Below the pieces are notes generated by a model that saw only the letters and a program-made list of their open reading frames with translations, was not told the origin of the DNA and did no database searches. This document shows positions 29,274-37,851 of a DNA stretch of 64,000 nucleotides, one piece after another (positions within the stretch are counted from its first letter, which is position 1; every line of letters begins with the position of its first letter). Source of the DNA: Opitutaceae bacterium (GTDB taxonomy: Bacteria; Verrucomicrobiota; Verrucomicrobiia; Opitutales; Opitutaceae); the NCBI GenBank assembly GCA_016711225.1, contig JADJTK010000052.1, forward strand, positions 1-64,000, in the 5' to 3' direction. The translations under genes and the position numbers were made by a program.

Positions 29274-29357
29274 GGCGGGAAAGGCGCGGAAAATGGCGAA
29301 CAGAGGCGGGGGCAGTCGATCCGAAAGCGGGTGGTACCCGGGATTTCCCCGGGACGG

Positions 29358-29591
29358 CTAGAAGTGCAGACGCGGATTGGGCTGGCCGCAGCGCGGGCAC
29401 GGGATGAGGGCGGAGTGCGGTTCGGCGGTGTAGACGCGGCTGCACTTGAGGCAGTGGTAGGTCGTGCGCCGGCGGGTCCGGTCGTAAAAGAGGCGGTCGC
29501 GCCGGTCGTAGAAAAGCCACAGCCCGGTGAGCAGCGCGACGCCGGCACCGACCTGAAGCACCACCACGAAACTGAAATCGAACGCGAGCAC
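29358..29591 (-). CDS. Small membrane protein with zinc-ribbon tail
   Basis: A 77-residue protein with one N-terminal membrane segment (FSFVVVLQVGAGVALLTGLWLFY) followed by basic residues and a four-cysteine ribbon (CLKC and CPRC, 24 residues apart). The start appears to be GTG 29591. Function is not known; the ribbon could bind zinc or nucleic acid on the cytoplasmic face. It lies upstream of guaA on the same strand, 84 nt away. Confidence 0.65.
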   Translation of the reverse strand: MLAFDFSFVVVLQVGAGVALLTGLWLFYDRRDRLFYDRTRRRTTYHCLKCSRVYTAEPHSALIPCPRCGQPNPRLHF

Positions 29592-29626
29592 GGTTGCAAT
29601 GAGTCGAAGAGCGGACCGGGAAAGCG

Positions 29627-29660
29627 CAAGACGCGCCCCGTGGTATCGGGACGCGTCTTG
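29627..29660 (-). terminator. Long hairpin downstream of rplQ, probable end of the ribosomal operon
   Basis: A near-perfect stem of about 13 bp, CAAGACGCG-CCCCG / CGGG-ACGCGTCTTG, around a TGGTAT loop, placed between the rplQ stop (29706) and the next gene. No strong T tract follows on the minus strand, so Rho-independent function is plausible but not certain. Confidence 0.5.
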
Positions 29661-29705
29661 GGAAACTAAAAACGACGGCGAGGGCCCGTCGGACGGAAGT
29701 CAGGC

Positions 29706-30206
29706 TCAGGCCTGGGGCTGCTCGGCGGCGGGCGCCTCGGCAACCGGCGCGGCGGCCTTCTTTTTGGCGGCCTTGCGCGGGCGGCTGGTCTTCTTGTAGC
29801 CCGGATCGTCGGCAGCGACGAGCTCGATGAGGGCCATCTCGGAGGCGTCGCCGAGGCGGCGATTGCCGAGCTTGTAGATGCGGGTGAAGCCACCCGGGCG
29901 GTTGGCGAACTGCGCGGCCTTCTCGTTGAAGAGGAGGGTGATCGCGTCTTCGTTACGCACGTCGGTGAGCGCGATGCGGCGCAGGTGGAGCGCGCGAGGA
30001 TCGAGCTTGCCGTCCTTGCGTTCAATGGCGGCGGCCTTCTTGGCCTTGGTGATCACCTTCTCGATGAAGGGGCGGAGGGCCCGGGCCTTGGCCAGGGTGG
30101 TCTCGATCCGGCCCTTGAGAATGAGCGACGCGCCGAGGTTGGAGAGCAGCGCCAGACGGTGCTTCGTCTGGATGCCGAGCTTATGATTTTGTTTGCTGTG
30201 ACGCAT
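29706..30206 (-). CDS. rplQ: 50S ribosomal protein L17
   Basis: L17 (bL17) sits near the peptide exit tunnel of the large subunit. The 166-residue protein starts MRHSKQNHKLG, has the conserved core (LILKGRIETTLAKARALRPF, GGFTRIYKLGNRRLGDASEMA) and ends in a C-terminal Lys/Ala/Pro tail of about 30 residues beyond the E. coli length. Last gene of the superoperon, after rpoA, as is usual. The gap to rpoA (102 nt) holds a strong hairpin. Confidence 0.96.
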   Translation of the reverse strand: MRHSKQNHKLGIQTKHRLALLSNLGASLILKGRIETTLAKARALRPFIEKVITKAKKAAAIERKDGKLDPRALHLRRIALTDVRNEDAITLLFNEKAAQFANRPGGFTRIYKLGNRRLGDASEMALIELVAADDPGYKKTSRPRKAAKKKAAAPVAEAPAAEQPQA

Positions 30207-30248
30207 TGTCGTAAAACGTAGATGAGGGGGGCGGGGCTCCGCAGCTCA

Positions 30249-30280
30249 CGGCGGGAGGCGCGGTTAGCGCTCGCCCGCCG
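30249..30280 (-). promoter_or_regulatory. Intercistronic hairpin between rpoA and rplQ
   Basis: The stretch can fold CGGCGGG-(AG)-GCGC with loop GGTTA and GCGC-(TCG)-CCCGCCG. It lies in the 102-nt gap and may be an RNA processing or stability element, or a REP-like unit. No experimental precedent is claimed. Confidence 0.4.
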
Positions 30281-30308
30281 GGGCCGGAAACGGATGGCCG
30301 CCGTCGGT

Positions 30309-31308
30309 TCAGGCTTCCTTCTTGGAGTCGAGGAGGCGTTCGTCGAACTTCATCCCGAGGGACAGTCCGAGCGCTTCGAGCTTCTCCTTGATTTCGTTGA
30401 GCGACTTCTTGCCGAAGTTGCGGTACTTGAGCATCTCCTGCTCGGTCTTCATCGCCAATTCACCCACGGTGGTGATGTTGGCGTTGTTGAGACAGTTGGC
30501 CGCCCGCACCGACAGTTCGATCTCGTTGACCGACATGTTGAGGAGCTTGCGCAACTTGTTCTGCTCTTCGCTCACCTCGGGCTGAATGCTCTCGAATTCG
30601 AAGTGCTCCTGCGAGACGCGGTCGAAGACATCGAGGTGGTGTTTGAGGATCGAGGCGGACTGTTTGAGGGCATCGTCGGGCGTGATGCGCCCGTCGGTCC
30701 AGACTTCGAGCACGAGCTTGTCGTAGTCGGTGATCTGGCCCACGCGGGTGGCCTCGACCGAATACTTCACCAGACGCACCGGGGAGAAGAGGGAGTCGAT
30801 CGGAATGACTCCGATCGCCTGATCCTCCTTCTTGTTCTCGGAGCCGGGGCAGTAGCCGCGGCCGGTCTTGATCTCGATCTCGGCCTCGAAGGTGCGGACA
30901 CGATCGAGGGTGCAGATGAGCTGCTCCGGATTGATGATCTGAATGTTGGCGTCCGGGGTGATGTCGGCGGCGGTGATCGCCCTCCTTGTGCACCTTGATG
31001 CTGAGAGCGATCGGCTCGCGTTTGTGCGAGATGATCAGGATCTTCTTGAGGTTGAGCACGACGTCGGTGACGTCTTCGACGACACCGTCGATGCTCTGGA
31101 ACTCGTGGTTCACCCCGTCGATACGGATCGACGAGATGGCCGCCCCTTCGATGGAGCTGAGGAGGACACGGCGGAGCGAATTACCAACGGTGTGTCCATA
31201 GCCGGCCTCGAACGGTTCGGCGATGAATTTGGCGTAGGTTGGCGTGGAGCCTTCCTCGACCTTCACCAGCTTGTTGGGCAATTCGAACTTACCGAGACGC
31301 TTGGGCAT
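30309..31308 (-). CDS. rpoA: RNA polymerase alpha subunit, frameshifted in this sequence
   Basis: Alpha dimerises to nucleate RNA polymerase and contacts activators and UP elements. The first frame from ATG 31308 (MPKRLGKFELPNKL) covers the N-terminal domain to IALSIKVHKEG. The second frame takes over at about 30977-30982 with ITAADITPDANIQI and runs to the stop at 30309, ending in the helix-hairpin-helix C-terminal domain (NNANITTVGELAMKTEQEML, FGKKSLNEIKEKL). The net change is +1 or -2 nt in a GCG/CGA context. Because rpoA is essential, this is best read as an assembly error; the joined protein is about 333 residues. Confidence 0.93.
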
Positions 31309-31374
31309 GGTGCGAAAAGATGAGGGTTGCGATGACTAGGAGGGTGTTGAGCGGAGGTCGGTTCAACACGCCGA

Positions 31375-31986
31375 TCAGCGGCTGTAGAACTCGACGATCA
31401 ACTGCTCATTGGTGGCCGGATCCATCTCCTCGCGGGTGGGGAGGCGGACGACGGTGGCCTTGAGGGCCTCGGCGTTGAGGGTCAGCCACGGCGGGGGCGT
31501 GCGCAGGCGGTTCTCTTCGAGATTGCGCACGACGACCTGGCGGGAGCCGGGCTTGGCGCGGATCTCAATCTCATCGCCGGCGACCAGCGTGTAGCTCGGA
31601 ATGTCGACCTTGTGTCCGTTGATGCGGACATGGCCGTGATTGACGAACTGGCGGGCGGCGCGGCGGGTCTTGGAGAAGCCGAGCAGGAAGATCACGCTGT
31701 CGAGGCGCGTCTCCAGCAATTGGAGGAAGCGGGAGCCGGTGACACCGCGCTCGCGCTTGGCGATCGCGAAGATGCGGGTGAACTGGCGCTCGAGCAGGCC
31801 GTAGGTGTAACGGAGCTTCTGCTTCTCGATGAGGCCCTTGGCGTATTCGCTCGTCTTGCGACGGGCGGCCTTGGGGCCGTGCTGACCTGGGGGGAAGTTG
31901 CGCTTCTCAAGCGCCTTGGTGAAGCCCATGATGGGCGCACCGAAACGGCGATTAATGCGGGCAACGGGACCGGTGTAACGAGCCAT
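31375..31986 (-). CDS. rpsD: 30S ribosomal protein S4
   Basis: S4 (uS4) starts 16S rRNA assembly and acts in translational fidelity. The 203-residue protein starts MARYTGPVARINRRFG at ATG 31986. It has the S4 RNA-binding domain (RLDSVIFLLGFSKTRRAARQ, HVRINGHKVDIPSYTL) and ends in VEFYSR. No CxxC zinc motif is present, so this is the zinc-free form. Placed between rpsK and rpoA, the standard order. Confidence 0.97.
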   Translation of the reverse strand: MARYTGPVARINRRFGAPIMGFTKALEKRNFPPGQHGPKAARRKTSEYAKGLIEKQKLRYTYGLLERQFTRIFAIAKRERGVTGSRFLQLLETRLDSVIFLLGFSKTRRAARQFVNHGHVRINGHKVDIPSYTLVAGDEIEIRAKPGSRQVVVRNLEENRLRTPPPWLTLNAEALKATVVRLPTREEMDPATNEQLIVEFYSR

Positions 31987-32036
31987 GGAAAAGGAACGGT
32001 CGAAGGTGGAAGAGTAGTGGTGGTAGGCGCGGCTGA

Positions 32037-32609
32037 TCAGCAGCGGCGGCGCTTGCGGGGACGGCACCCGTTGTGCGGGAGCGGGGTCACGTCGATGATC
32101 GCGGTGACTTCCAAACCGACGGCCTGGAGGGCACGCACGGCGGAATCGCGACCGAGACCGGGACCGGCCACGCGGATCTGGACGTCCTTCAAACCGTGGG
32201 CCATGGCGCCGCGAGCGGCTTCCTGGGCGACGATCTGGGCGGCATAGGCCGTGGACTTACGCGAACCGCGGAAATTGCACTTCCCGGCGCTGGCCCAGGA
32301 GATGACATTGCCCTTCAGGTCGGTGATCGAAACGATCGTGTTGTTGAAGGAGGCGGTCACGAAGGCGATGCCCGTCGTGATGTTCTTGGCACCCTTGGCC
32401 TTGCGGACCTTCAGGGCGACGATCTCGTCCTTGAGCAAGTCGGCGCCAGTGGCGATCTTCGGAGCCTCGGTGGGAGCAGCTTCGGCGCCAGGGGCGGCGG
32501 ACTTCTCGGCAGCCGGAGCGCCCTTGGTCTTGGTCTCCTCGACAGCGACGTCGACGGGTTTGCCCTCTTTCTTAGAGGCCTTCTTGGGAGCGGATTTCTC
32601 TTCAGCCAT
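32037..32609 (-). CDS. rpsK: 30S ribosomal protein S11 with long N-terminal extension
   Basis: S11 (uS11) lines the mRNA exit path on the small-subunit platform. The core (about residues 67-190) is typical: NITTGIAFVTASFNNTIVSI, SRKSTAYAAQ, GPGLGRDSAVRAL, ending CRPRKRRRC. It is preceded by an Ala/Lys/Glu/Pro-rich extension of about 65 residues, so the protein is 190 residues against about 129 in E. coli. The extension is in frame from ATG 32609 with no closer ATG before the core. Confidence 0.95.
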   Translation of the reverse strand: MAEEKSAPKKASKKEGKPVDVAVEETKTKGAPAAEKSAAPGAEAAPTEAPKIATGADLLKDEIVALKVRKAKGAKNITTGIAFVTASFNNTIVSITDLKGNVISWASAGKCNFRGSRKSTAYAAQIVAQEAARGAMAHGLKDVQIRVAGPGLGRDSAVRALQAVGLEVTAIIDVTPLPHNGCRPRKRRRC

Positions 32610-32620
32610 GGTGGTGCGTA

Positions 32621-32997
32621 TTACTCGGCTTTCTTAGCGACGCCAACGGTCTTGCGCGGGCCCTTACGGGTGCGGGCGTTGGTCTTGGTGCGCTGGCCGC
32701 GCACGGGCAGGCTGCGGCGATGACGCGTGCCTCGGTAGCAGTTGATCGCCTGGAGGCGGCGGATATTGGTGGTGATCTCACGACGGAGATCGCCCTCAAC
32801 CACCCACTTCTTCTCGGAGATGAAAGACATGATCTTGTTCAGCTGCTCTTCCGAAAGGTCGGAAGCATGCATGTTGGGATCGATGCCGATATGCGCCACG
32901 ATCTGGTCGGCCCGGTCGGGACCGACGCCGTAGATGTAACGCAAAGCGTACGGGACTTTTTCTTAGCGGGGATTTCCACCCCAAGGAGACGTGGCAT
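32621..32997 (-). CDS. rpsM: 30S ribosomal protein S13, frameshifted in this sequence
   Basis: S13 (uS13) contacts the P-site tRNA and bridges the subunits. ATG 32997 gives MPRLLGVEIPAKKK; the rest (RYIYGVGPDRADQIVAHIGI to GQRTKTNARTRKGPRKT) is in another frame. The switch is at a run of five A on the coding strand (T run 32957-32961); a sixth A would give KKKVPYALRYIYGVG, the normal sequence. The lesion at a homopolymer in an essential gene points to a consensus error. Joined length about 125. Confidence 0.94.
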
Positions 32998-33034
32998 GGT
33001 ATGAGTTAGATTGCTGTTGGAAAAGTGAAGGGAG

Positions 33035-33808
33035 TCAGGCGGCCGGGATCGTGAGAATCTCGGGACCGGTCTCGGTGGTGAGCACCGTGTGCTCGAAATG
33101 GGCGGAGGGTTTGCCGTCGGCAGTGACGACAGTCCAACCGTCGCCAAGGGTTTCGATCCGGTGAGTCCCCGTGTTGACCATCGGTTCGATGGCCAGGGTC
33201 ATTCCCGGGCGAATCTTGTCGCCGGTACCTTTGCGTCCGAAGTTGGGTATCTGCGGCTCCTCGTGCATCGAGCGGCCGACCCCGTGGCCGACCATGTCGC
33301 GCACCACGCTGAAACCCTCGGCTTCGACGAAGCTTTGGATGGCGTGGGAGATATCGCCGATGCGGTTGCCGACCTTGGCGAACCCGATGCCGTGGTAGAG
33401 GGCGGCCTCCGAGACTTGGAGGAGGCGCTCGACGGCGGGCGGTACCGGTCCGATGCGGACGGTGGTGGCATTGTCGCCGATCCAGCCGCCGTATTCGACA
33501 ACAACATCAAGAGAGACGATGTCGCCGGGCCGCAGGATGCGCTTGATCGTGCCGATCCCGTGGACCACCTCCTCGTTCATCGAGATGCAGGTGTAGGCGG
33601 GATAGGCACGTTGGCCACGACTGGTGCGATAGTTGAAGCAGGCACTGCGGGCACCGAGCGCTTCGATGAGCTTCTTGGCTTCCTGATCGAGGTCGTAGGT
33701 GCTGATTCCGGGGACCGCGAGGCTGCGCATCTTCGCCAAAACGGCGGCGGCGACGCGGCAGGCTTCACGCATTCCGGCGATGCCTTCCTTGTTTTTGATC
33801 GGGATCAT
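33035..33808 (-). CDS. map: Methionine aminopeptidase, type I
   Basis: Removes the initiator methionine from nascent proteins. The 257-residue enzyme starts at ATG 33808 (MIPIKNKEGIAGMREA). All five metal ligands are in view: Asp in VSLDVVVEYGGW and GDNATT, His in GHGVGRSMHEEP, Glu in LAIEPMV, and Glu near HFEHTVL. It lies in the secY-map-rpsM position seen in many bacteria. An upstream frame extending to 33955 lacks family similarity. Confidence 0.96.
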   Translation of the reverse strand: MIPIKNKEGIAGMREACRVAAAVLAKMRSLAVPGISTYDLDQEAKKLIEALGARSACFNYRTSRGQRAYPAYTCISMNEEVVHGIGTIKRILRPGDIVSLDVVVEYGGWIGDNATTVRIGPVPPAVERLLQVSEAALYHGIGFAKVGNRIGDISHAIQSFVEAEGFSVVRDMVGHGVGRSMHEEPQIPNFGRKGTGDKIRPGMTLAIEPMVNTGTHRIETLGDGWTVVTADGKPSAHFEHTVLTTETGPEILTIPAA

Positions 33809-33810
33809 AG

Positions 33811-34290
33811 TCAGGTAGGCAACGGTTCGGAGTCGGCTGCGGTTGTCACCAAAAGCCCCTGATCGCGATAATGATCGGCGACCGGGGAAGGCCGGGAATC
33901 CGGCGTAGTGAACAACACACAGGCGTCGAGGGATTCGCCGCGACTCTCGAGCCACTCGTCGAGGACGAGGGACTGGCGGAGGTTGCGAGGGAAACCGAGG
34001 AGGCGGAAGCCGCTGTCGGGGCGGCGGGCGAAGTACCAGCGTCGCAGGAGAGCGAGAACAGTATCGTCGGTGGGCGCGAGGTGCGCTTTGGCCGAACGAC
34101 GGAGCGCCGCGCCCAAGGGCGTTTGGCGTACCGACTCGTCCCGGAGCAGAGCTTCGGTTGAGACGTGCTCAGAAATCAAAGAACGACAAACAGCGGGAAC
34201 CGAACCTGAGCATTCGGCTCCCGTTTGGAGGATCAGAAGTTTGGACTTGGGCGAACCAAGCAGGGAAAAGAGATCGGAAATGGCGACCAT
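33811..34290 (-). CDS. Adenylate kinase-like protein without P-loop and LID, probable pseudoenzyme
   Basis: A 159-residue protein between secY and map, where adk normally lies. It keeps the adenylate kinase backbone: LLILQTGAECSGSV replaces the usual GxPGxGKGT loop, VSTEALLRDESVRQTPLG matches the ISTGDMLR...G region, LLGFPRNLRQSLVLDEWL matches the DGFPRT motif, and YRDQGLLVTTAADSEPL matches the C-terminal YY..RGLL region. The phosphate-binding lysine is lost and the LID domain is missing, so normal AMP/ATP transfer is not expected. It starts at ATG 34290, 22 nt from secY. A structural or regulatory role is inferred only. Confidence 0.7.
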   Translation of the reverse strand: MVAISDLFSLLGSPKSKLLILQTGAECSGSVPAVCRSLISEHVSTEALLRDESVRQTPLGAALRRSAKAHLAPTDDTVLALLRRWYFARRPDSGFRLLGFPRNLRQSLVLDEWLESRGESLDACVLFTTPDSRPSPVADHYRDQGLLVTTAADSEPLPT

Positions 34291-34312
34291 CCCCTGCGAA
34301 GTAAAGAACTGT

Positions 34313-35836
34313 TTACGAGAAAAGACTCATCACCCACCCCACCAGGTCGCCACGGATCGCCCAAGCGACCAAGCCGACGGTGAGAATCGCCCCGCAAGAA
34401 AGGAGCAACGGCTGGATGTTGCGGACTTCCGCGCCATCGGAGAACCCGGGCAGCGCGGTGCTGCGGGAGCGCAGACGTCCCTTCTTGAGGAAACCATCGT
34501 AGTGACGTTGGAGCAAGAAGGTCTCGAGCTGGCGCATCGTGTCGAGCATGACGCCGACGGTGATGAGCATACCCGTACCGCCGAAGAAATAGGAGATACG
34601 CTGGGGCAGCCCCATCCGCTGGTAGAGGAAGTCGGGCATGACCGCGATGAAGGTCAACGCAATGGCTCCGAAGAGCGTCAGGCGCGTCATGATGAAATCG
34701 AGGAACTTCGCGGTGGGTTCGCCGGGGCGCACACCGGGGATGTAGCCACCGTACTTCTTGAGATCGTCGGCGATCTGGATCGGCTTGAACATGACCGAGA
34801 CCCAGAAATAGCTGAAGAAAAGGATGAGTCCCGCGTCGAGGACGTAGTAGAACCACTTTCCGCTTTGCAGCTTGCCGGCGAGATCGAGCAGGAAGGGCAA
34901 GTTGAACTTGGCACCCGCGAACTGCATGATCATTTGCGGGAAGAGCAGAATGGCGCTGGCGAAGATCACGGGCATAACACCCGAATAGTTGATCTTGAGC
35001 GGCAGGAACGAGCTCTGCCCGCCGTAGACGCGCTGACCGATCACGCGCTTGGCGTATTGGACTGGAATCTTACGCTGGGCTTGGGTAATGGCGACGATGA
35101 AGGCGGTGACGCCAAAGAAGAGCGCGATCATCACGGCGGCATGGATAAGGCCAAAGGTCTGGCCAGTGCCGACCGGAGCGAAAAACATCTGCCAAGTTTG
35201 GACAGCGGCGCCGGGGATATCGGCGAGAATGCCGATGGTGATCAGGATCGAGATACCGTTACCGATGCCACGCTGCGTGATCTGCTCGCCGAGCCACATC
35301 ATTAGAAGGGTGCCGGCGGTCAGGAAGATGATCGAGGTGACCATGAACCAGCCCTTGCTGGCGATGACAATGCTGCCGTACTTCGCTTCCTCGAAACCGG
35401 CGAACAGGCGGCTCGGGTTCTCGAGGGCGCCGAGCAGCAGCATACCTTGGACGATGCAGATCACCACGGTGAAATACCGGGTATATTGCTGCACTTTCTG
35501 CCGGCCGACGTCGCCCTCCTGCTGGAGGCGGGCGAGTTGCGGCACGACGGCGACCATCAACTGCATGATGATCGAGGCGCTGACATTGGGCATGATGCCC
35601 ATCGCGCAGATCGCGCCCTTCAGGAGCGCGCCACCCGTGAACATGTTATAGAGACCCATCACGGCTCCAGCCGCCGATCCCGCCTGCTGCCGGAAGAATT
35701 CCTGCAGCGGAGCCGGGTCGATGCCCGGCAACGGGATGTGGGCGCCTACGCGCGCCACGAAGATGAGGGCCAGCGTGAAGAAGATCCGCTGACGGAGCTC
35801 CGGAATCTTCAGGCAGTTCGCAAAAGCGGAGAACAC
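34313..35836 (-). CDS. secY: Protein translocase subunit SecY
   Basis: SecY is the channel of the Sec translocon in the inner membrane. The 507-residue protein starts at GTG 35836 (MFSAFANCLKIPELRQR) and shows ten hydrophobic segments, the plug-region neighbourhood GALLKGAICAMGIMPNVSAS, the cytoplasmic loop AQRKIPVQYAKRV, and the C-terminal GTGMLITVGVMLDTMRQLE. It is somewhat longer than E. coli SecY (443) owing to loop insertions. Downstream of rplO, as usual. Confidence 0.97.
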   Translation of the reverse strand: MFSAFANCLKIPELRQRIFFTLALIFVARVGAHIPLPGIDPAPLQEFFRQQAGSAAGAVMGLYNMFTGGALLKGAICAMGIMPNVSASIIMQLMVAVVPQLARLQQEGDVGRQKVQQYTRYFTVVICIVQGMLLLGALENPSRLFAGFEEAKYGSIVIASKGWFMVTSIIFLTAGTLLMMWLGEQITQRGIGNGISILITIGILADIPGAAVQTWQMFFAPVGTGQTFGLIHAAVMIALFFGVTAFIVAITQAQRKIPVQYAKRVIGQRVYGGQSSFLPLKINYSGVMPVIFASAILLFPQMIMQFAGAKFNLPFLLDLAGKLQSGKWFYYVLDAGLILFFSYFWVSVMFKPIQIADDLKKYGGYIPGVRPGEPTAKFLDFIMTRLTLFGAIALTFIAVMPDFLYQRMGLPQRISYFFGGTGMLITVGVMLDTMRQLETFLLQRHYDGFLKKGRLRSRSTALPGFSDGAEVRNIQPLLLSCGAILTVGLVAWAIRGDLVGWVMSLFS

Positions 35837-35866
35837 GGGAGGGTTTGTTCGGGAGGAAAATAGTGT

Positions 35867-35888
35867 GGGCGCGCCCGCAGGCGCGCCC
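35867..35888 (-). promoter_or_regulatory. Perfect 9-bp hairpin between rplO and secY
   Basis: GGGCGCGCC-CGCA-GGCGCGCCC, a perfect stem with a four-base loop, lies in the 59-nt gap between the rplO stop and the GTG start of secY. It could attenuate transcription or act as an RNA stability element that sets SecY level relative to ribosomal proteins. Confidence 0.45.
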
Positions 35889-35895
35889 GCTCAAA

Positions 35896-36342
35896 TCAAA
35901 CGACGATCGCTTGGCCACCGGCCTGCTCAATCTTCTCCTGGGCCGTCCCGGAGAACTGAGTGGCGGTAACCTTCAAGGCGCGGGCGAGTTCGCCCATGCC
36001 GAGAACCTTCAAGGGCAACTTGGCGTAACGGATCATGCCGGCTTGCACCAACACCTCCGCATTGACCTCGACCACGGACTCATCGAGTCGGGCGAGATCG
36101 GCCAAATTGACGATCGAAAAGACGGTCTTGAAGTTCTTGTTGTTGAAACCGCGGTGGGGCAGCTTGCGATAAAGGGGCATCTGGCCGCCTTCGAAGCCCG
36201 GACGGATGCTACCGCCGGAACGGGCCGTCTGGCCCTTGCCTCCCCTACCCGATGTCTTGCCGTGGCCACTGCCTTCGCCGCAACCGACGCGCTTGCGACG
36301 GTGGACGGCTCCGGGGGTGTTCTTGAGTTCGTGAAGCTTCAT
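35896..36342 (-). CDS. rplO: 50S ribosomal protein L15
   Basis: L15 (uL15) is a late-assembly large-subunit protein. The 148-residue protein starts MKLHELKNTPGAVHRRKRVG and has the Gly/Arg-rich extended arm (GSGHGKTSGRGGKGQTARSG) and the globular part ending AQEKIEQAGGQAIVV. It follows rpsE directly; rpmD (L30), usually between them, is absent here. Confidence 0.97.
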   Translation of the reverse strand: MKLHELKNTPGAVHRRKRVGCGEGSGHGKTSGRGGKGQTARSGGSIRPGFEGGQMPLYRKLPHRGFNNKNFKTVFSIVNLADLARLDESVVEVNAEVLVQAGMIRYAKLPLKVLGMGELARALKVTATQFSGTAQEKIEQAGGQAIVV

Positions 36343-36377
36343 ATGCGCTGTGTGGTTGGTGCCTCGGGAAGAGGCAT

Positions 36378-36899
36378 TCAGCCCTGGCGGACTTGTTGGA
36401 ACTGCTCAGCCGTGCGCAGTTGGCGCAGCCCGAGGAGTGTGGCGTTGACGACCGCGATATGGTTGCTCGAACCCATCGACTTGGAGAGGACATTGTGGAT
36501 GCCGGCGGCCTCGAGCACCGCGCGCACACCGCCACCAGCGATGACGCCGGTACCGGGGCTGGCCGGGCGCAGGAGCACCTTGCCACCATCATATTGGCCG
36601 AAGACTTCATGGGGAATGGTATCCCCCTTGAGCTTGACCGGAACCATATTCTTGCGGGCGTTTTCGGTGCCCTTCTTGATCGAGTCCGGCACTTCGTTGG
36701 CCTTGCCGTAGCCGATGCCGACGCTGCCCTTGCCATCGCCGACAACGACGAGAGCCGAGAAGCTGAAGCGTCGGCCGCCCTTCACAACCTTGGAGCATCG
36801 GTTGATGAACACGACCTTCTCGATCAGGCCGGATTCAGGGGGCGGCGGACCGCCGCGGCCGGAGGAGGAGGAATAACGGGAATCTTTATTGGTCGCCAT
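36378..36899 (-). CDS. rpsE: 30S ribosomal protein S5
   Basis: S5 (uS5) lies at the mRNA entrance and affects decoding accuracy. The 173-residue protein has a Ser/Gly/Pro-rich N-terminal tail, the double-stranded RNA-binding region (EKVVFINRCSKVVKGGRRFS), the conserved GDGKGSVGIGYGKANEVPDS and a C-terminal domain with GTGVIAGGGVRAVLEAAGI. Start ATG 36899. Confidence 0.97.
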   Translation of the reverse strand: MATNKDSRYSSSSGRGGPPPPESGLIEKVVFINRCSKVVKGGRRFSFSALVVVGDGKGSVGIGYGKANEVPDSIKKGTENARKNMVPVKLKGDTIPHEVFGQYDGGKVLLRPASPGTGVIAGGGVRAVLEAAGIHNVLSKSMGSSNHIAVVNATLLGLRQLRTAEQFQQVRQG

Positions 36900-36909
36900 G
36901 GTCGCGGTA

Positions 36910-37272
36910 TTAGAACTTCAGCCCGGCCTCACGGAGGGCTTCGGCAAAGGTTTTGACCTTACCGTGGTAACGGCGGCCGTTGCGATCGAAGACAACGTTG
37001 TTGATTCCGGCGGCGGTCGCCTTGGCGGCGAAGGTACCGGCCAGCGTCTTGGCGCTGGTCACGTTGGCGGCGAGCTTCTGGGCGCGCAGATCGGGGGTGA
37101 GCGTGGAGACGGCGATCAAGGTCGTGCCGAGAACGTCGTCGATGGCTTGGGCGTAGATGTGCTTGCCGCTGAAGTGCACGCACAGGCGGGGCCGAACGGC
37201 GGTGCCGGTGACCTTCTTGCGGATGCGCCACTTGCGCTTCTGGAGCAGCTGGGCTTTGCGAATGGTGTTCAT
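36910..37272 (-). CDS. rplR: 50S ribosomal protein L18
   Basis: L18 (uL18) carries 5S rRNA into the large subunit with L5. The 120-residue protein has the basic N-terminus (LLQKRKWRIRKKVTG), RLCVHFSGKHIYAQAIDD and the terminal NNVVFDRNGRRYHGKVKTFA, all typical. It lies between rplF and rpsE with short spacers. Confidence 0.97.
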   Translation of the reverse strand: MNTIRKAQLLQKRKWRIRKKVTGTAVRPRLCVHFSGKHIYAQAIDDVLGTTLIAVSTLTPDLRAQKLAANVTSAKTLAGTFAAKATAAGINNVVFDRNGRRYHGKVKTFAEALREAGLKF

Positions 37273-37301
37273 CGTTGGTTTCCTTTGTTTGGGTCGCGCG
37301 A

Positions 37302-37838
37302 TTACGCGACGGTCTTGCCTTCCTTGCGGCGGACGCGCTCGCCAACGATGCGAACGCCTTTGCCCTTGTAGGGTTCCGGCGGATAGTACCCGCGGATCTC
37401 CGCGGCGACCTTGCCGACGACTTGCTTGTCGCAGCCTTCGATCTTGACCTTGGTCTGGTCGACCACGGTGACCTTGATCCCTTCCGGGATCTCGTACTTG
37501 ATCGGATGCGAGTAGCCCAGGGCCAAGTCGACGTATTTGCCGACCACGGCGGCCTTGAAACCGACGCCCTGGATCTCGAGATCCTTGGTGTAGGGGGTGA
37601 CCACGCCGGTGACCATGCCGTTGACGATGGAACGGGCGGTGCCGTACATGGCCTTGGCGAAGCGGCTCTCCGAGGTGGGGCTGAAGATCACCTTGCCGTC
37701 GACGATCTCGATCTTGACGGCGTTGGCGAACGAATGCTGGACCTTGCCCTTGGGGCCTTCAACAAGAACGTTGCCGTCCTTGAGGGTGACCTTGACTTTG
37801 GCAGGGACGGGAATGGGAAGTTTTCCGATACGGCTCAT
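37302..37838 (-). CDS. rplF: 50S ribosomal protein L6
   Basis: L6 (uL6) has two repeated alpha-beta domains near the factor-binding site. The 178-residue protein starts at ATG 37838 (MSRIGKLPIPVPAKVKVTLK) and shows FAKAMYGTARSIVNGMVTGV, GVGFKAAVVGKYVDLALGYS and the C-terminal ERVRRKEGKTVA. Standard length; upstream in-frame residues to 37901 overlap rpsH and are not used. Confidence 0.97.
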   Translation of the reverse strand: MSRIGKLPIPVPAKVKVTLKDGNVLVEGPKGKVQHSFANAVKIEIVDGKVIFSPTSESRFAKAMYGTARSIVNGMVTGVVTPYTKDLEIQGVGFKAAVVGKYVDLALGYSHPIKYEIPEGIKVTVVDQTKVKIEGCDKQVVGKVAAEIRGYYPPEPYKGKGVRIVGERVRRKEGKTVA

Positions 37839-37851
37839 GGTGTGCGTCTCC

